64,000 bases of DNA from contig JALBUN010000009.1 in assembly GCA_025174535.1 (NCBI GenBank), positions 1,240,001 through 1,304,000 on the forward strand. Direction: 5' to 3'. This document shows, in pieces, positions 44,131 through 56,252 of this stretch; within the stretch, counting starts at the first letter, position 1; each line of letters opens with the position of its first letter. The notes below the pieces were generated by a model. The model had not been told where the DNA came from and made no database searches. It was given only the letters and a program-made list of their open reading frames with translations. The translations under genes and the position numbers were made by a program. The stretch comes from Cantharellus purpuraceus. Lineage: Eukaryota > Basidiomycota > Agaricomycetes > Cantharellales > Hydnaceae.

Positions 44131-45452
44131 TGTTTTGGAACCCACAAAATTATGGTGTTAGGGCAAACTCTAAATCACCACAATTCTGTGAATGAACAGC
44201 TGAGAAGAATATCAAATCCTACTGCAGCACAACTCCACAAACAATTTAACATTTGTACTTTGGTTACAATCTGTTGTGATGGTCAATGCAGATGATACAC
44301 AGGAAGGTAATACATTTCTTAGCAGTAGGGAATGAATAAGACTTCCAGAGTCTAGAGTTCACAGATGCTTAGACGCTTGTTCAGAAGGATGCTGTTATAC
44401 AATATTCTGATGTATACAAGATGTACATCAGAATTTTAATAATGATCATAAAAATAGGGAGTTACAATCTGGATATCTTTAAAGATTTTGGATATCTGAG
44501 TTTTTTTGGATATCTTAAATTTTTATAAATATAAATATATATTTCATATTTTAATAAAATTTAAAAGATAAGATGTTTGTTATGGATGAACATAATTGTT
44601 CATATGAATATAACAGTAATGTATATATTAATATTATTGGTATAATAGAGAATATTTAGATATACAAATGCCAGGTGAGGATTCAAGGTACATTAGATTA
44701 TTTTACCAGTATAGTACAAGAAAGAATGAGTGAAAGAAATTAAGTGTAGCAGGAGTAGAATATTCCCTTGAAGCAGTTGCCACTGGTAAATTAAAAAAAA
44801 AGAATTATTTTTGAGAATCATGTCAAAATATCAAAATATGTTTTAATATAAGTATATTATATAAAATTTGAGGAAATGGGTTGTATATACATATTTGATG
44901 TATTTCTGAACAAGCGTCTTAGGGGTCCAGATATTCCAAAAAGAGGGGAATGCACTTAGAGGCTAAAGGAAGTAGGTGGATGAATCCAGTGACACTCTGA
45001 AGCAGGTAACAGCAATGTGTGAAGTAGTCTAGCAACTGCTTCACACAAGTTCAAGATCCTAATGCTCTGCTAAGGCAGTACACACTAGTAACTTAAACAA
45101 AGAGCACTAATGGCAGGACTATCAACAGGCAATCTCACCCTGTAGATTTGTAGCCACACAAGGTAGATCCTTATATACTGTATCTACAGGAGCTGACTAA
45201 TCCTTCTACCTATTAATAGTTATGAGTCATGGCAGGAGTCATAGCATGAGTCACCATTACTCAAATAACTTGGGCAATACTCCATTTCCAGGGATGATCA
45301 GCACAGCTATGGGTATGCACAGCTTCTATTGAACTCTCCACCAAAAATGGAGTCAGGAGGAGCTGTGGTTGCCAAGATATTGAGGATTTACTGGGGGTGA
45401 CCAGATTGCATACCTATAACAAGATCTTTCAGGGAAAACCAGTTCCCATACA
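44131..45452 (-). mobile_element. Solo LTR-gamma in gypsy copy B, with nested TIR element
   Basis: Starts TGTTTTGGAACCC and ends TTCCCATACA, flanked by the 5-bp duplication CCCTC (44126-44130 and 45453-45457). Removing it with one CCCTC restores continuous gypsy sequence (NSKDPPVNMKN). Without the nested TIR element the LTR is about 770 bp. Confidence 0.9.
44372..44918 (+). mobile_element. Short TIR DNA element (547 bp), copy 4
   Basis: Ends GACGCTTGTTCAGAA and TTCTGAACAAGCGTC, perfect inverted ends, target duplication TTA. Inserted in the solo LTR-gamma, which itself sits in gypsy copy B: a three-level nest. Confidence 0.95.
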
Positions 45453-47697
45453 CCCTCCAGTCAACATGAAAAATGTTCCAACCAAATATCATGAATTCAT
45501 GGATGTCTTTAACAAAACCTGTGCTGACACCCTACCCACTCACAAGCCATATGATTTGAAGATCAAATTGGACAATGGAACATCTCCTCCTTGTGGTCCG
45601 ATCTACTCAGAGTGAACTCCAGACTCTTCAAGAATTCATCAATGAGCATCTATCTTATGGTTTCATCCAGCCAACCTGTTCTCTGGGTGGTGCTCCAGTC
45701 CTTTTCATTCAGAAACAGTTCCCTCTGACTTTGTGTTGATTTCAGGGGCCTCAATAAAATCACCAAAAAAGACTGTTATCCACTTCCTCACATCTCTGGT
45801 CTTCTTGATAGTCCTAGGAAGGCTCAATTCTTCACCAAAATTGATCTCTGGCATGCTTACCATCTTGTCCAGATTCATGAAGGTGATGAATGGAAGACTG
45901 TGTTTTGCACTTGCTATGGCTCATTCAAGTGGTACATTCACTGGTCTGAATTCCTGTCCCAGTTTAATCTGGTAATCTGTTTCTGTCCTGGCAAACTTGG
46001 TACAAAACCAGACTCTTTAACTAGACAATGGGACATCTATTCTAAAGAGGGAGGAAATGATTATGCAGCAGTAAATCTGCATAATCTTAGGCCTGTGTTC
46101 ACTAACAAACAGTTAACTGCTTCCCTCTGAGCAACAACATTCTATTCTCCAGTCCTCTGAGCAGCCATCACTATGGATGTTGATACACTCCACTCCAATA
46201 TCTGATCTGCACTCCAATCAGATCCAGCCATCTCTGGACATCTCATTAAACTGACCAATCACTGGTCCATTGACCCAGAAGGCTTACTCCATCTCAACAA
46301 CCACATCTACATCCCTGATGTGAACAACCTCCAACTGTACTCCAGAACAAACATGACCATCTGATCTCCAGTCATTTTGGACAGAACTGAACTATAGATC
46401 TAGTCAGGTGGGACTATGTCTGGCCTGAACTCTGTGGTTCTGTTAAGTCCTACATCAAGTCTTGTACCACTTGTATGCACTCAAAGTCACAGAGACATCA
46501 TCCATATGGACTGCTCAAGCAACTCCCTGTTCCAGAGAGTCCATGGAACTCCATATCCATGGACTTCATTGAGAAGCTCCCAGCATCCTCTGGTTATGAC
46601 ACCATCTTAGTTATTGTGGATCACCTCACCAAGCAGTCCATTTTTATCCCTACAGTCAACACTATCACAGCCCCTATGCTTGCAAAACTATTCATGCTCC
46701 ATGTCTTCTCCAAGTATGGAGTTCCATCACACATTACCTCTGACCATGGTATGGAGTTTGTGTCCTCTTTTCTCCGAACCCTCAGAAAGGCTTTGGACAT
46801 CAAAATCCATTTCACCTCTGGATACCATCCAGAAGCCAATGGACAAACCAAATGAATGAACCAGACTCTAGAACAGTACCTCTGCATCTATTGCAAATAC
46901 CAACAGGACAACTGGTCTGACTTACTTCCACTCACAGAATTCATATATAATAATGCTCCAAATGCCACTACTGGCTTATCACCATTCTTTGCCAACAAGG
47001 GTTACCACCCAAACATCTCTGTACATCCTGAATGAGACCTTGCTTCCTCAAGAGCTTAAAACTTTGCTGTGGACCTCCATGAACTCCATCAGCATCTCCA
47101 AAAGACCATCTCTGATGCCCAACTCCAATACTCCACCTCTACTGACTGTCACCAATCCCTGGCCCCAGACTTCAAGGTTGGAGACAAGGTTTTCATGAAA
47201 TCTGACAATATCCATACCACAAGACCTTCCAAGACCTTCCAAGAAACTATTGGAAACATACCTTGGTCCTTTCAAAATCATTGCTCAAGCAGGCTCTAAC
47301 TCCTTTACCCTCCATCTACAAGAAAGCATGCGCTCCATTCATCCCGTCTTCCATGTTTCCATGCTTGAACCCTCAACTCCAGATCCATTCTCCAGTCAAG
47401 AATCAACTCCAGTCCCTCCTGTTGTCATAGATGGAGAACCAGAGTACAAGATATCAGAGATACTGGACTCCAAGATTGACAAGAGACAAAAATGTAAACT
47501 GCAATACCTTGTCAAGTAGGCAGGAACAGACAAAGAAACCTCCTGGCTACCAGCCTCAGAATTAGGATATGCAACAGAGATTATCTCCAATTTCCACCAG
47601 GCTTATCCTCATAAATCTGGCCCCATATTGTTTTGATTCACTCCAGTTTTATCCAAGAAACTCAGTCATTCACTAGTCATCACACTCTCTAGATACA

Positions 47698-48660
47698 TCA
47701 CTTCTCCTCTATCTTTGATTCTCCTACACCTGACTCCTCTGATTCCTCATCCACTGTTCCCTCCTTCTCTGGATTCCCTGATTCCAACTCTTGCTCCCTG
47801 AGCATCCTATCTATCTCCTCCCATGACCACCACCTCTCATCATCCAACCTATCAAGATTCTCTGAAAAGTCCCAAGATCCTGAGGAGTTCAAGTCCATGT
47901 CATATATGGCACCCAGAGCTTCCAACTCCAGTGCATCCAACTCCCTTTGGAGCAGACCCCATCTCTGTCCCATTGTATAATGATGGAACATCCCCATGAA
48001 CTCACCCATATAGGTCTCAATGCCCTGGAGAGCCATGTTTGTCCTTTCGGTGTGCTCAGAAACCTCGATTAATCAATGGGCCACCACAGCTGCATTAATA
48101 CTAACATCCTGCATGGCTTTGATCAATGCAGGAGGCATGGTTTCCACAGCAGGACCTGTACTTGCAGCCCTAGTCTGTTGACATCTGAGAGAAGGATCCA
48201 CCACACTGCTGCCCTCCTCACAATCACATTTCCATCAAGGAGGAGCACTTCCTTTTACCTTGCATTTCAGCCAGTTTGTCTGGCATGCAAGGCAGGAGTG
48301 AGATTTCCCTGTCTAGGAAACAAAAGTAATAATCAGTATGATATCCTGACATCCAGTTACTATATTCACTCACCATTGCCCACTTACACATGTTGTCGCA
48401 CTTGATGCACATATCACATATGAGGTCCAATTTGGATTCTTCATCTGGATCCTTATCCACCTCCTTGCCTTTTGCAACCACCCTCAATAATGCCCTTTTC
48501 TTCATGGCCTCTGCCCTGACTCAAGCCGCCTCAGTGGCCCTCTTGTGAGCTGCTACCTCTCTCACAATCCTCTTCTCCTCCTCCACCTTCTTTTTCTCTG
48601 CAGCATCAGCCTCAGCAATTGACTTATCCAATGCAGTGCATTGCTGTTATTATGTAAGCC
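47698..48660 (-). pseudogene. Cysteine-cluster coiled-coil protein, probably transposon-associated, decayed
   Basis: Minus strand: a charged helix (ADAAEKKKVEEEKRIVREV), then LICDMCIKCDNMCKWAM, a 61-nt intron (48313-48373, GTGAGT to TAG), then CLACQTNWLKCKVKG, then KCDCEEGSS, and a tail with MALQGIETYMGEFMGMFHHY and DDERWWSWEEIDRMLREQEL. The closely spaced CxxC pairs across the intron suggest a zinc-binding module followed by helices. Three in-frame TGA codons (about 48522, 48234 and 48074) each fit a CGA-to-TGA change. I recognise the general type as recurrent in mushroom-forming fungi but know no function for it. Confidence 0.5.
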
Positions 48661-48795
48661 AGCGGACCCAGTACACATGTGGGCCCACTTATAGTAGATA
48701 GAACTTAGTTAACTACTACACTGTACAACATATTACCCAACCAATACACTTGGTTGAGTTCTGTGCAATGGTGTGAACTAAGACACCCATTAACA
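48661..48795. other. Short unassigned segment
   Basis: Resembles an LTR end but is too short to assign. Confidence 0.35.
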
Positions 48796-49195
48796 GTGAC
48801 TCTGCCCATCCATCTTCAGTTCCATTGATGCATTGGCATCACCATAGGAACTGGACACTCATCCTTGTCAGACTTGGACATATTCACATAAGGCCATTGG
48901 CCTTGGAGATCCATCACCAGAGTAATCATTATTAGATTTCACATATGTATTTAAGTCATCCTACTGGGGACTTCATTCCCCAGTTTGAATATCAAATCAT
49001 GTCTAGCTCCTAAATCTGATCTGAACTATCTAAGTCATACTCCATCTCTGAAATCTCAGACACAGGTATTAGTGAGGGTGCAGCACATGAGCTGAAGCCA
49101 AGTCTGTTCCAACCCTCACAATGCACCCTGACATCAACTCTGACTCTGACCCAAGATCTGACCTTCCATCAGACCTAGTGCATAATATCTGGGCA
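48796..49195 (+). mobile_element. LTR-alpha fragment
   Basis: Matches the solo LTR from CATCCATCTCCAGTTCC to GTGCATAA without the 5' third. It may be the continuation of the stub at 41656-41695, but the junctions do not match exactly. Confidence 0.75.
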
Positions 49196-49620
49196 TAATG
49201 AATATGATTGTAACAATATATCTAACCAGGGAGCTGGCATGCTCAGATGGGAATATGACCTACCCTCTGTTGACAACACAGACAGATGAATGGAGATGTA
49301 TTGTGTTTTCATAAGGAGTATAGATGTCATGTGCATGGAGATCTGACAAGATCTGATGGGGATCTGGGCATAAAGCATTGTTGAAATACTTGACAGATAA
49401 ACTCAGCATGTGTGTATTAAACATGACTGGCTATAATCTAAATACCTTGACAGATAAACTGTAATGAGAAATAAGTGAACATAGTATTTAGAGATAATAA
49501 AGTAACTCCCTACCTCAGTGTGTGTGTATTAAACATGACTGAGGGAAGGGAGACAGCTGCAACTCCTTTATATATACCATCGCAGCTGTGAAGTAAGTAC
49601 TAGTGGAATAAATAGATTTA
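49196..49620. mobile_element. Reversed LTR-alpha piece and AT-rich remnant
   Basis: 49300-49380 matches the start of LTR-alpha in reverse (GTATAGATGTCATGTGCATG, GGGGATCTGGGCAT). 49384-49620 repeats TATTAAACATGACTG and TTGACAGATAAACT twice each and has a TATATATA-like box near 49570. Probably another LTR scrap. Confidence 0.5.
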
Positions 49621-50823
49621 AATATGGTGGAGCGTTGTCATGTGGATTGAATGAGTAATGTCCCGCATTGTGACAAACTGTGTTGACGCGTTGTTATGGT
49701 AGGATCCCGTATCCGGTATTCCAACAGTCATAACATGCAGATGGTACCACTGATTGTACATTATGCTCTTACAGTTGTACAAATCCATACACATACGAAG
49801 AGCATTGAGAGAATCCAAACAGGCAGGAGACTTCAAACAAAGAGGATGGCATAACAGAGCCACAGCTTACGCTCGGCCGGCTGGAAAGCCCCGCCAAATC
49901 CTAAGAAGCCGAAACCCCCAGGAAGGTCGGGCAATTAACAACTAGGTTGTCGGCCTAAGCCGAACCAGGCGGAGCTATGGGCAACCCTAGCTCCTAACGC
50001 TGCAGCGCTACATCAACATTTCATACCGAGTCTCGAAAAGCTTAATCACCGAAACCTTACGCGCTCTTGCTGACGCCCACTGTAAAAAACACTGACAAGG
50101 TTACCGGCCAGGGACGCATGGGATGGCCATTGAGCGAGCACCGCTCGAATTAGCTGCGGCTCGAAGGACCCTTTGAGGTTATGTGAAATTGGCGTCTATT
50201 ATCTTGAAGGATCGGGTCGCCTTTATTGGTGAAGCTTAACTCAAAGTGTGCTATGAAACGGATGGTGTGCAGGTAATCAAAGCGTTCCAGGGTAAGGACT
50301 ATCACGAGTCCAAAACATCGTACTATAGAGTTTGGTACGATATCTCACTCAGCCATTTCATCTCTAAATTCGTCGTTCAGGGAAAAACGGTCGGTGTACG
50401 CTACTAGCGTTCACCAACGAATTGCTTAATAGGGACATTTGTTGTCAGTAGCAATTAGAAACCTAAATTCTGTGTAAGCGCAAGCTTTACACAGGAGTGG
50501 AAAGTTGGCCTGCTATGGAAGTTGAACGGTGTAGGGTACAACCTGCTGCAGGAATATATAAGTACGGTAACAAGATGTCAGGCCGAACCGCTGATATGCT
50601 TGCCCCATTTAGAACATATCACAGACACCCTGTCTATGATGTATTACAGGTGATCAGCCTCGGACAACTCAATACACCATCCTGAAGAATTATAATCAAA
50701 GGCGCGATGCGGGACATGCCAGGATTCCGACTACAGTCTAACCCACTTATAAGTGAGAACTTATACACAGCATATACAGACCCCAGATAACGTCTAGCAG
50801 GAGCTCTACCTATTGTTTAAACA
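49621..50823. other. Intergenic region upstream of the transporter
   Basis: About 1.2 kb where normal CpG returns. Around 49865-49975 is GC-rich with possible stem sequences, but I recognise no RNA family. No gene supported. Confidence 0.5.
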
Positions 50824-52639
50824 ATGGACCCCTCGTCTGAGCTCGAAAACAAGCCAGAAGACACACCGACAATCCCTCCTGTGCAAGCAGCTGAAGGCGG
50901 TGTCCGAGCCTGGTGTACAGTAGCAGGAGGGTGGGTTGTTTTCCTTGTACTTCCGTACGCTATCATTGATCCCCCACCTAATTCCTCCAGTTGGCTGGCA
51001 CTCTTTGCAACCATGGGTTCTGCAACGTCTTTTGGCATATACCAAGATCTATATGTTCGATCTGGAATATCTACATCGTCAAATGTCGCATGGATCGGCT
51101 CAGTACAACTTTTTTTCCTCATTAGTATGGGGCTCCCAGCTGGAAAGCTCCTCGATAAAGGTCATTTCAAGCCCGTTATCCTGATCGGGTCGATCCTCTA
51201 TGTCTTCAGGTTTGTGCATAAAAACTAAGCATTTAACGGTTATAGATGACTGACTCTACCAATTCCCAGTTATTTCATGCTCTCTTTTGCACATCTCGAT
51301 CGCTTTTACCAAATATTTCTGGCTCAAGGTATAGGTGCGGGGATAGGCGGAGGGCTCATTTATACGCCATCGATGGCTATTCAAGCCCACTACTGGGGAA
51401 AACGTCCAGCACTTGCCATGGGTATTGTCATCACAGGTTTGAGTTCCAGTGGATTTACGTTCTCCTGTGCCGTGACTGAACTTAAATACAGGCACGTCCT
51501 GTGGTGGTATAATCTTCCCGATCATGGTCAATAATCTTTTACATGGCTCTGCTGGTTTTGCTTGGGGTGTACGAGCCCAGGCGTTCTTGATACTTGGCGT
51601 TCTTGTGCCGGCGAATTGTTTGATGAGCTTGCCTGCTAAACGGCCTACCCAGTCAGATCTACCTACAGCCAAGTTGCTTGTCATGCTCAAAGATGGACCA
51701 TATATGCTCATGATTTTCGGGTAAGGTTTCATCAAGCGGGCGCGTCTGTCTTAATTGTATTTTTCTTTTTCCTTTTTGTTATATAGTAGCTGTCTCTTTA
51801 CCCTCGGGTTCTTCTTTCCTTGTAAGTATGTTATTCTCCTTCCTTCAGTTGGAGCAATGGAGCAAGTTGCTTACTAACAACTCTCCAAGATTTCTACTTG
51901 CAACTCTTTTCGGACTCACACAATCTTCCGACTAAATTCTCATCCTACATTGTGAGCCTTTGTACGGGGAATTCCACCTATAGAGTACATTGACAAGCCT
52001 TACCGGGTGTAGCTGACCATTCAAAATGGCGTGTCGATATTTGGGCGGATCATTCCCAACATGATCGCGGACAAAGTGGGCGCATTAAATACTCTCATTA
52101 TAATGGCCTTTGCAACCGCGGTACTTATCTTTTCCATGTTTGGACTCACCAACGTTGGCGGTGTGGCTACATTCGCAGCTCTTTATGGTTTCTTCTCAGG
52201 AGCAGGTCTGTACAATAGAGTTATGCTCCCATTCGCTGTTTCACTCACCTTTTCTCCTACAAGTTTTATCTCTCTTTGGACCGGCATCGCTTGTATTTTC
52301 ACGGGACATATCAGAAATTGGGTTAGTAGTGTTCAGTATTGTCAACAACACTAATGCGCTGACTCATCCCATGCACCAATGAAATAGTTTACGAATGGGA
52401 ATTAGCGCTTTCCTCACTGCCTTTGCATGGCTAACAGGGCCTCCGATTGCCGGGGCTCTTCTTTCCAATTCCTTCCACTGGTCCAAGGCCATCACGTTCA
52501 GCGGCGTGCGTTTCTACACGTCTCTACTCCATGCTTGTTATAATGTTATTGGCAGTTGGTGACTCTTTCCAGTGTTCCAGTTATGCTTATCGCACGCTAC
52601 CGGCAGGTAAGGCGAAGAAGACAAACCCAACGTATTTGA
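50824..52639 (+). CDS. MFS transporter, monocarboxylate-transporter (MCT) type
   Basis: Ten exons: 50824-50930, 50991-51209, 51270-51436, 51492-51720, 51787-51821, 51890-51951, 52013-52205, 52264-52321, 52388-52505 and 52556-52639, with nine introns of 50-68 nt. The product is 423 aa, typical of fungal MCT-like permeases. Landmarks: GGWLALFATMGSATSFGIYQ (TM1), AWIGSVQLFFLISMGLPAGK, FLAQGIGAGIGGGLIYTPSM, YWGKRPALAMGIVITGTSCG, GGIIFPIMVNNLL, NGVSIFGRIIPNMIADKVGA (TM8-loop signature) and RMGISAFLTAFAWLTGPPIA. Twelve hydrophobic segments are expected, with a short polar N-terminus and a basic C-terminus (RYRQVRRRRQ). Substrate cannot be told from sequence; characterised relatives move monocarboxylates or other small acids. 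All splice sites keep frame. Confidence 0.9.
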
Positions 52640-52666
52640 TGTTGGAAGGAACGCGCGAGCGTGTTC

Positions 52667-52910
52667 TGTTGAGTCCACGGCGGTCCACAAACTCAGAGAA
52701 TCAGCTGCAGTGGCCCTAACTGTTTATGGGTATGGCGTCGAACAGGTATATAACGGAGAAAAATTTCCTTAGTCGAGTCTTCCCTCAGTCTTCGTAACTA
52801 TCGAGACTGAGGTTCGTATTTACAGTCGCTCCCTAAAAGATCGAATAATTTTCTAACGTTCTTTTTAGTCTCCCATTTCATAGCTCCCCCTGCGCTTTAC
52901 TCATTCAACA
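52667..52910 (+). mobile_element. Solo copia-type LTR in the transporter 3' flank
   Basis: 244 bp from TGTTGAGTCCACGGCGG to CATTCAACA, related to the copia LTR at 29054 (shared CCACGGCGGTCCACA, AACTGTTTATGG, CTCAGTCTTC). It lies 28 bases past the transporter stop codon. Unlike the copies in the clusters it keeps its CpG sites. No matching flanking duplication was found, so one end may be off by a few bases. Confidence 0.65.
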
Positions 52911-53134
52911 TTTGATGCCGCACTGTTCAAGCAAAACAGTCTGAAGACTGTAATATACTTGACTTTTAAAAAATTGACTATCATTGACATGTTAGAAGAG
53001 TAAACATTTGAGATGTAAAGTGTTTTAAGTAAGCAAATCCCTGTAAACTGAGCAGGGTGGTTGCAGGGGCATCCCGCACCTACGAGTTGATTACCTCTGG
53101 TGAAGCCGCGGAAGCAATTATCTCTCTCATATCG

Positions 53135-56100
53135 ATGCCGTCCTCGTCTTATGCATCATCGCCAGAGGATATTCCAAAGTACAACACACAATTTGAACCG
53201 GGCCCAGATGATGACGAGACATTGTGGAATGTTCTCGAGATAGTTAAAGAGAGTAGGGACAAGTATCTGGTGAAATGGGAAGGCGTCGATCCAGACACCG
53301 GGAAGCCTTGGGATCTGTCTTGGGTTTCAAAGCATGATTGCACGAACGATTTGATTCATGAATGGAAGGTTTCAAAGGCCAAACAGGCACAGGCTCAAAA
53401 GAAGAGGCGGAAAAGCAAAGACGATATCTGTATGTAATTCTTAATGTGTATCAACGGGTGGTTAAGACCAGCATCTCCAGATGCAAATGATCCCAAGTCT
53501 GTCAGGAAAGCTAATAATGGTGCAGAGTCCGGAATTAGTGCAGTATCTGTGGCCTCGGCCGTTGCTGGTCCATCGGAATTGAACGCCTCGAGTGGCATAG
53601 GCTTTCCTGTGATAGAAATTGCCAGGACAAAGAAGCGACGACGAGATGCTCACTCTATCGATGGTGGTTCTGAGGTATATTCTGTGGTAGAGAGCGTCTC
53701 TATGCCGAAGAAAAAACGCAAAATTGACACTGCACCTTCTACTCGTTCCTTTAATGGACAGTCTCATTCACCAGGACGACGGCCACCTGAGATTACATTA
53801 CCGCATAGAAAGTCTCACATTCGATCTCCACAAAAGAAAGGGCCTGGCAAGCATGATTCCATACCCATATCATCTTCCTCTTCGCGACATCAGCCCCGTC
53901 GGGCGCTTAATACAGTCACCTCCCAAACGAAGCCTACTCGCAAGCGTGCTGTAGACATTTCTCCGCCAGGTAGTGGGACGGATGACGAGGAACCCGCTGC
54001 ACGGAAGTCTTTGAGCAATGGTCTTCGACTTCACCCTTTGTATTCAGTGGAACATGAAGGCTTTGAGGGATTTTACGCTGGTGCGGATGTGAGTCTGGAT
54101 GACATCATACCACCAGGTCATGATACTGGTGAATTGGGGCAACGATCTCGATCTCCTTCACGTGCTTCACCTCATGATTTGATAGTGGGAACGAGCAAAA
54201 GTGCGGGCACCATCATTCCTGAAACGCAGTCTTCTACGTCAGTCTCTCAGCTCAAGCCTCAAGCAACAACATCTGCGAAACGCTTTCTCCACAAAACGGA
54301 TGGAGAGGCGAAGACCAACGGAGATCTTGCGAAAGACTCAGAACACTGCAATATCAAAACGAAGTCCAAACGAGGTCTTGCCCCTGTTCCCACCATATCA
54401 CCTGGAACTTTCGAGGCGTATGTGTCTAAAGCCTGTGCTACTCCCCTCAAGTCTTCTATCGACACTATTGAAAGTCCGAGCAAGGGTCAATCTACAACAC
54501 ACAAGGCTAAGAGCCACTTGCGCGAGCCAGTGACCTCCCAACGCAGGCAGCAGCCGGAGTATCCTCAATCAAGTCACGAAAGATCGAAGTCTCAAAATAA
54601 TGGAGACTCTGCCTTACACGATCCAATCGAAGACTTTGTTTCGCACTCAACGGATGAGGCGCTGAAACTTCGTGGAGCGAAAGTTGCAGAGGCAGTACAC
54701 CTGCGACGTTCGTCACTTGCACCTTCCAAGCCCTCGAAAAGACCCCTCAGTGATGTTATTACGAGACTTAATGGCCCCCAATCTCACTTGGACGCAGATG
54801 ACGTAGAGAGCAATGGCTTGGCTCAGGAAGTTGAATCTGATCAGGTGTGTTTTGTATCGCTATGAATATATTCACCACGCGTTTCTCAACTTCGGTCAAT
54901 ATCATAGTTGGACCATGGTCATGTTGAGATGCAGAGCCAAGACCTGGGAGCCGGCGCTGATCGAGGGGGCGTCTCACAGTCCCCGAATTGGCTGGAGAGA
55001 CATCGGACCATTTCCAAATGGAAAGGGGTAGACAAGCCATCGAGTAGAAGTCGGACAGTACTCAGCCTTCAAGGAGGCAGCATAGATCGTGATCAGGGAA
55101 ATTCTGACGAGGGCGAGATGGATGAACTTGGACCTGAAGATGCCCCAGATACTCGTGATTCTGCCAAGCCATCTAGAACCACTGATGTCCCTTCGTCGGC
55201 TGAGATTAACTACTCGCTGGTAGCCAATACTGGCTTGACGCAACGATCCACATTACAGCTACCGGTTATAGCATCGCCTGTCCGCGAACTCAACCACGCC
55301 CTCGGACTTTTGAACCGTAAATCGGAGGAGATTGAGATCCTGAAGGTGTCGCTGAAGAAATGTCAGTCACGCGTCGCCGAGCTTGATGAGGAAGTACTTG
55401 GTCTAAAGCGAGACAAAGAGTCGATGGAGGAACGGTATGAGGAGTTGAACGCAGCATTGAAGCAAGGAAAGGCAGCAGAGACGGATGAGGAAGAGCGAGC
55501 AGAGGAGGAGACAACGAAAGACTTGACTGCGTCCTCCTCCCCGTATGCGGATCGCTTCATGGAATTACTTCAGGAGAATGAACTACTCAAGCGTGCAAAG
55601 GCCCGGCTGGAAAGCGATACGGACATGTTGCGGAAGCTGTACGCGCAGGCGTCGGATGCACACCAGACGCGGGTTGTGGAGATTAGGACTCTCAAGCGAG
55701 ACAATGATAGCTTGCGGGAGCAGGCGACAACCGGTGTCAAGCAAGCGCAGATGCATTGGTCCACCCAGGTCAACAAGCTGGAAGACGAGCTTGCACGTGT
55801 CCAGGGTGTGGTTGAAGTGCTGACAGATCAGGCCAAACATACAGACGACGATATTAGACGGCGTGCTGCGCTTTTCCCAATTACGCGACGAGAAGCAGAG
55901 GCAACTAAGCAAGAGGTGGATGATTGGAAGACTAGGTTTATGGAGTTGGGGAGAGAGAACACGAGATTGAGGCTTGAAGTGAAAGAGTGGGAGGATGAGG
56001 CCATGATACGAAGGAAGAAAGACCAGGAGTTGAAGGAGAAGGGTTTGAGAGAGCAAAGGTTGAAGGAGCAAGAGGCGGTGCGGCAGAATGAGCTGGTGTG

Positions 56101-56252
56101 GATGTGTCCCTGGATGGATATCGAGCATGGAGCCAGGTGCGGAGCTTTGCTGGAATCGCGGGAGGTAAGAACTATCCTCTTAGATCTGGGTGAGATCTAA
56201 ATGCACTCTCCAGGAACTACGTGAACACTTTTACCAGGCGGGGCATATCTAA
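53135..56252 (+). CDS. Chromodomain and coiled-coil protein with C-terminal zinc-finger-like motif
   Basis: Four exons: 53135-53429, 53472-54844, 54908-56164 and 56214-56252, with introns of 42, 63 and 49 nt; 987 aa. A chromodomain lies at about residues 28-80: WNVLEIVKESRDKYLVKWEG, KPWDLSWVSKHDC, NDLIHEWK, with aromatic residues at the cage positions. About 450 residues of basic, serine-rich sequence follow, including PKKKRKID, a classic nuclear signal. Residues about 640-930 form a long coiled coil (LNRKSEEIEILKVSLKKCQS and onward). The last exon completes CPWMDIEHGARC..REHFYQAGH, a CxxxxxxxxxxC...HxxxxxxH zinc-finger-like motif. It is likely a nuclear reader of methylated histone H3. The domain order recalls Cryptococcus Ccc1, a Polycomb complex subunit, but that is a hypothesis. 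The open frame continues upstream to 53057, so an earlier exon is possible. Confidence 0.85.

Larger units (their letters stand above)
42327..47635 (+). mobile_element. Ty3/gypsy chromovirus, copy B, internal region
   Basis: Order on the plus strand: gag with VQEPDTFDGSDSHKLQPFLM (about 42585), zinc knuckle CLFCG-stop-VGHIAKDC (about 43340), protease TLVDSGSTHCFLDSSFVSRH (about 43640), then after an LTR insertion the RT start KYHEFMDVFNKTCADTLPTH (about 45485). The RT is deleted from soon after YGSFKWY to the end of RNase H (joined to [19 protein letters not shown]). The integrase core follows, with WNSISMDFIEKLPASSGYDT, HVFSKYGVPSHITSDHGMEF and FTSGYHPEANGQTK (46545-46855), and a C-terminal chromodomain with PEYKISEILDSKIDKRQKCK (about 47440). 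Many TGA stops stand where arginine is expected (43356, 46853, 47033). The 3' LTR is missing, and sequence from about 47640 is unrelated. Confidence 0.9.

Noticed and set aside
49865..49975. GC-rich segment as a structured RNA gene
   Set aside because: Some stems can be drawn, but there is no match to a known RNA family and no promoter boxes.
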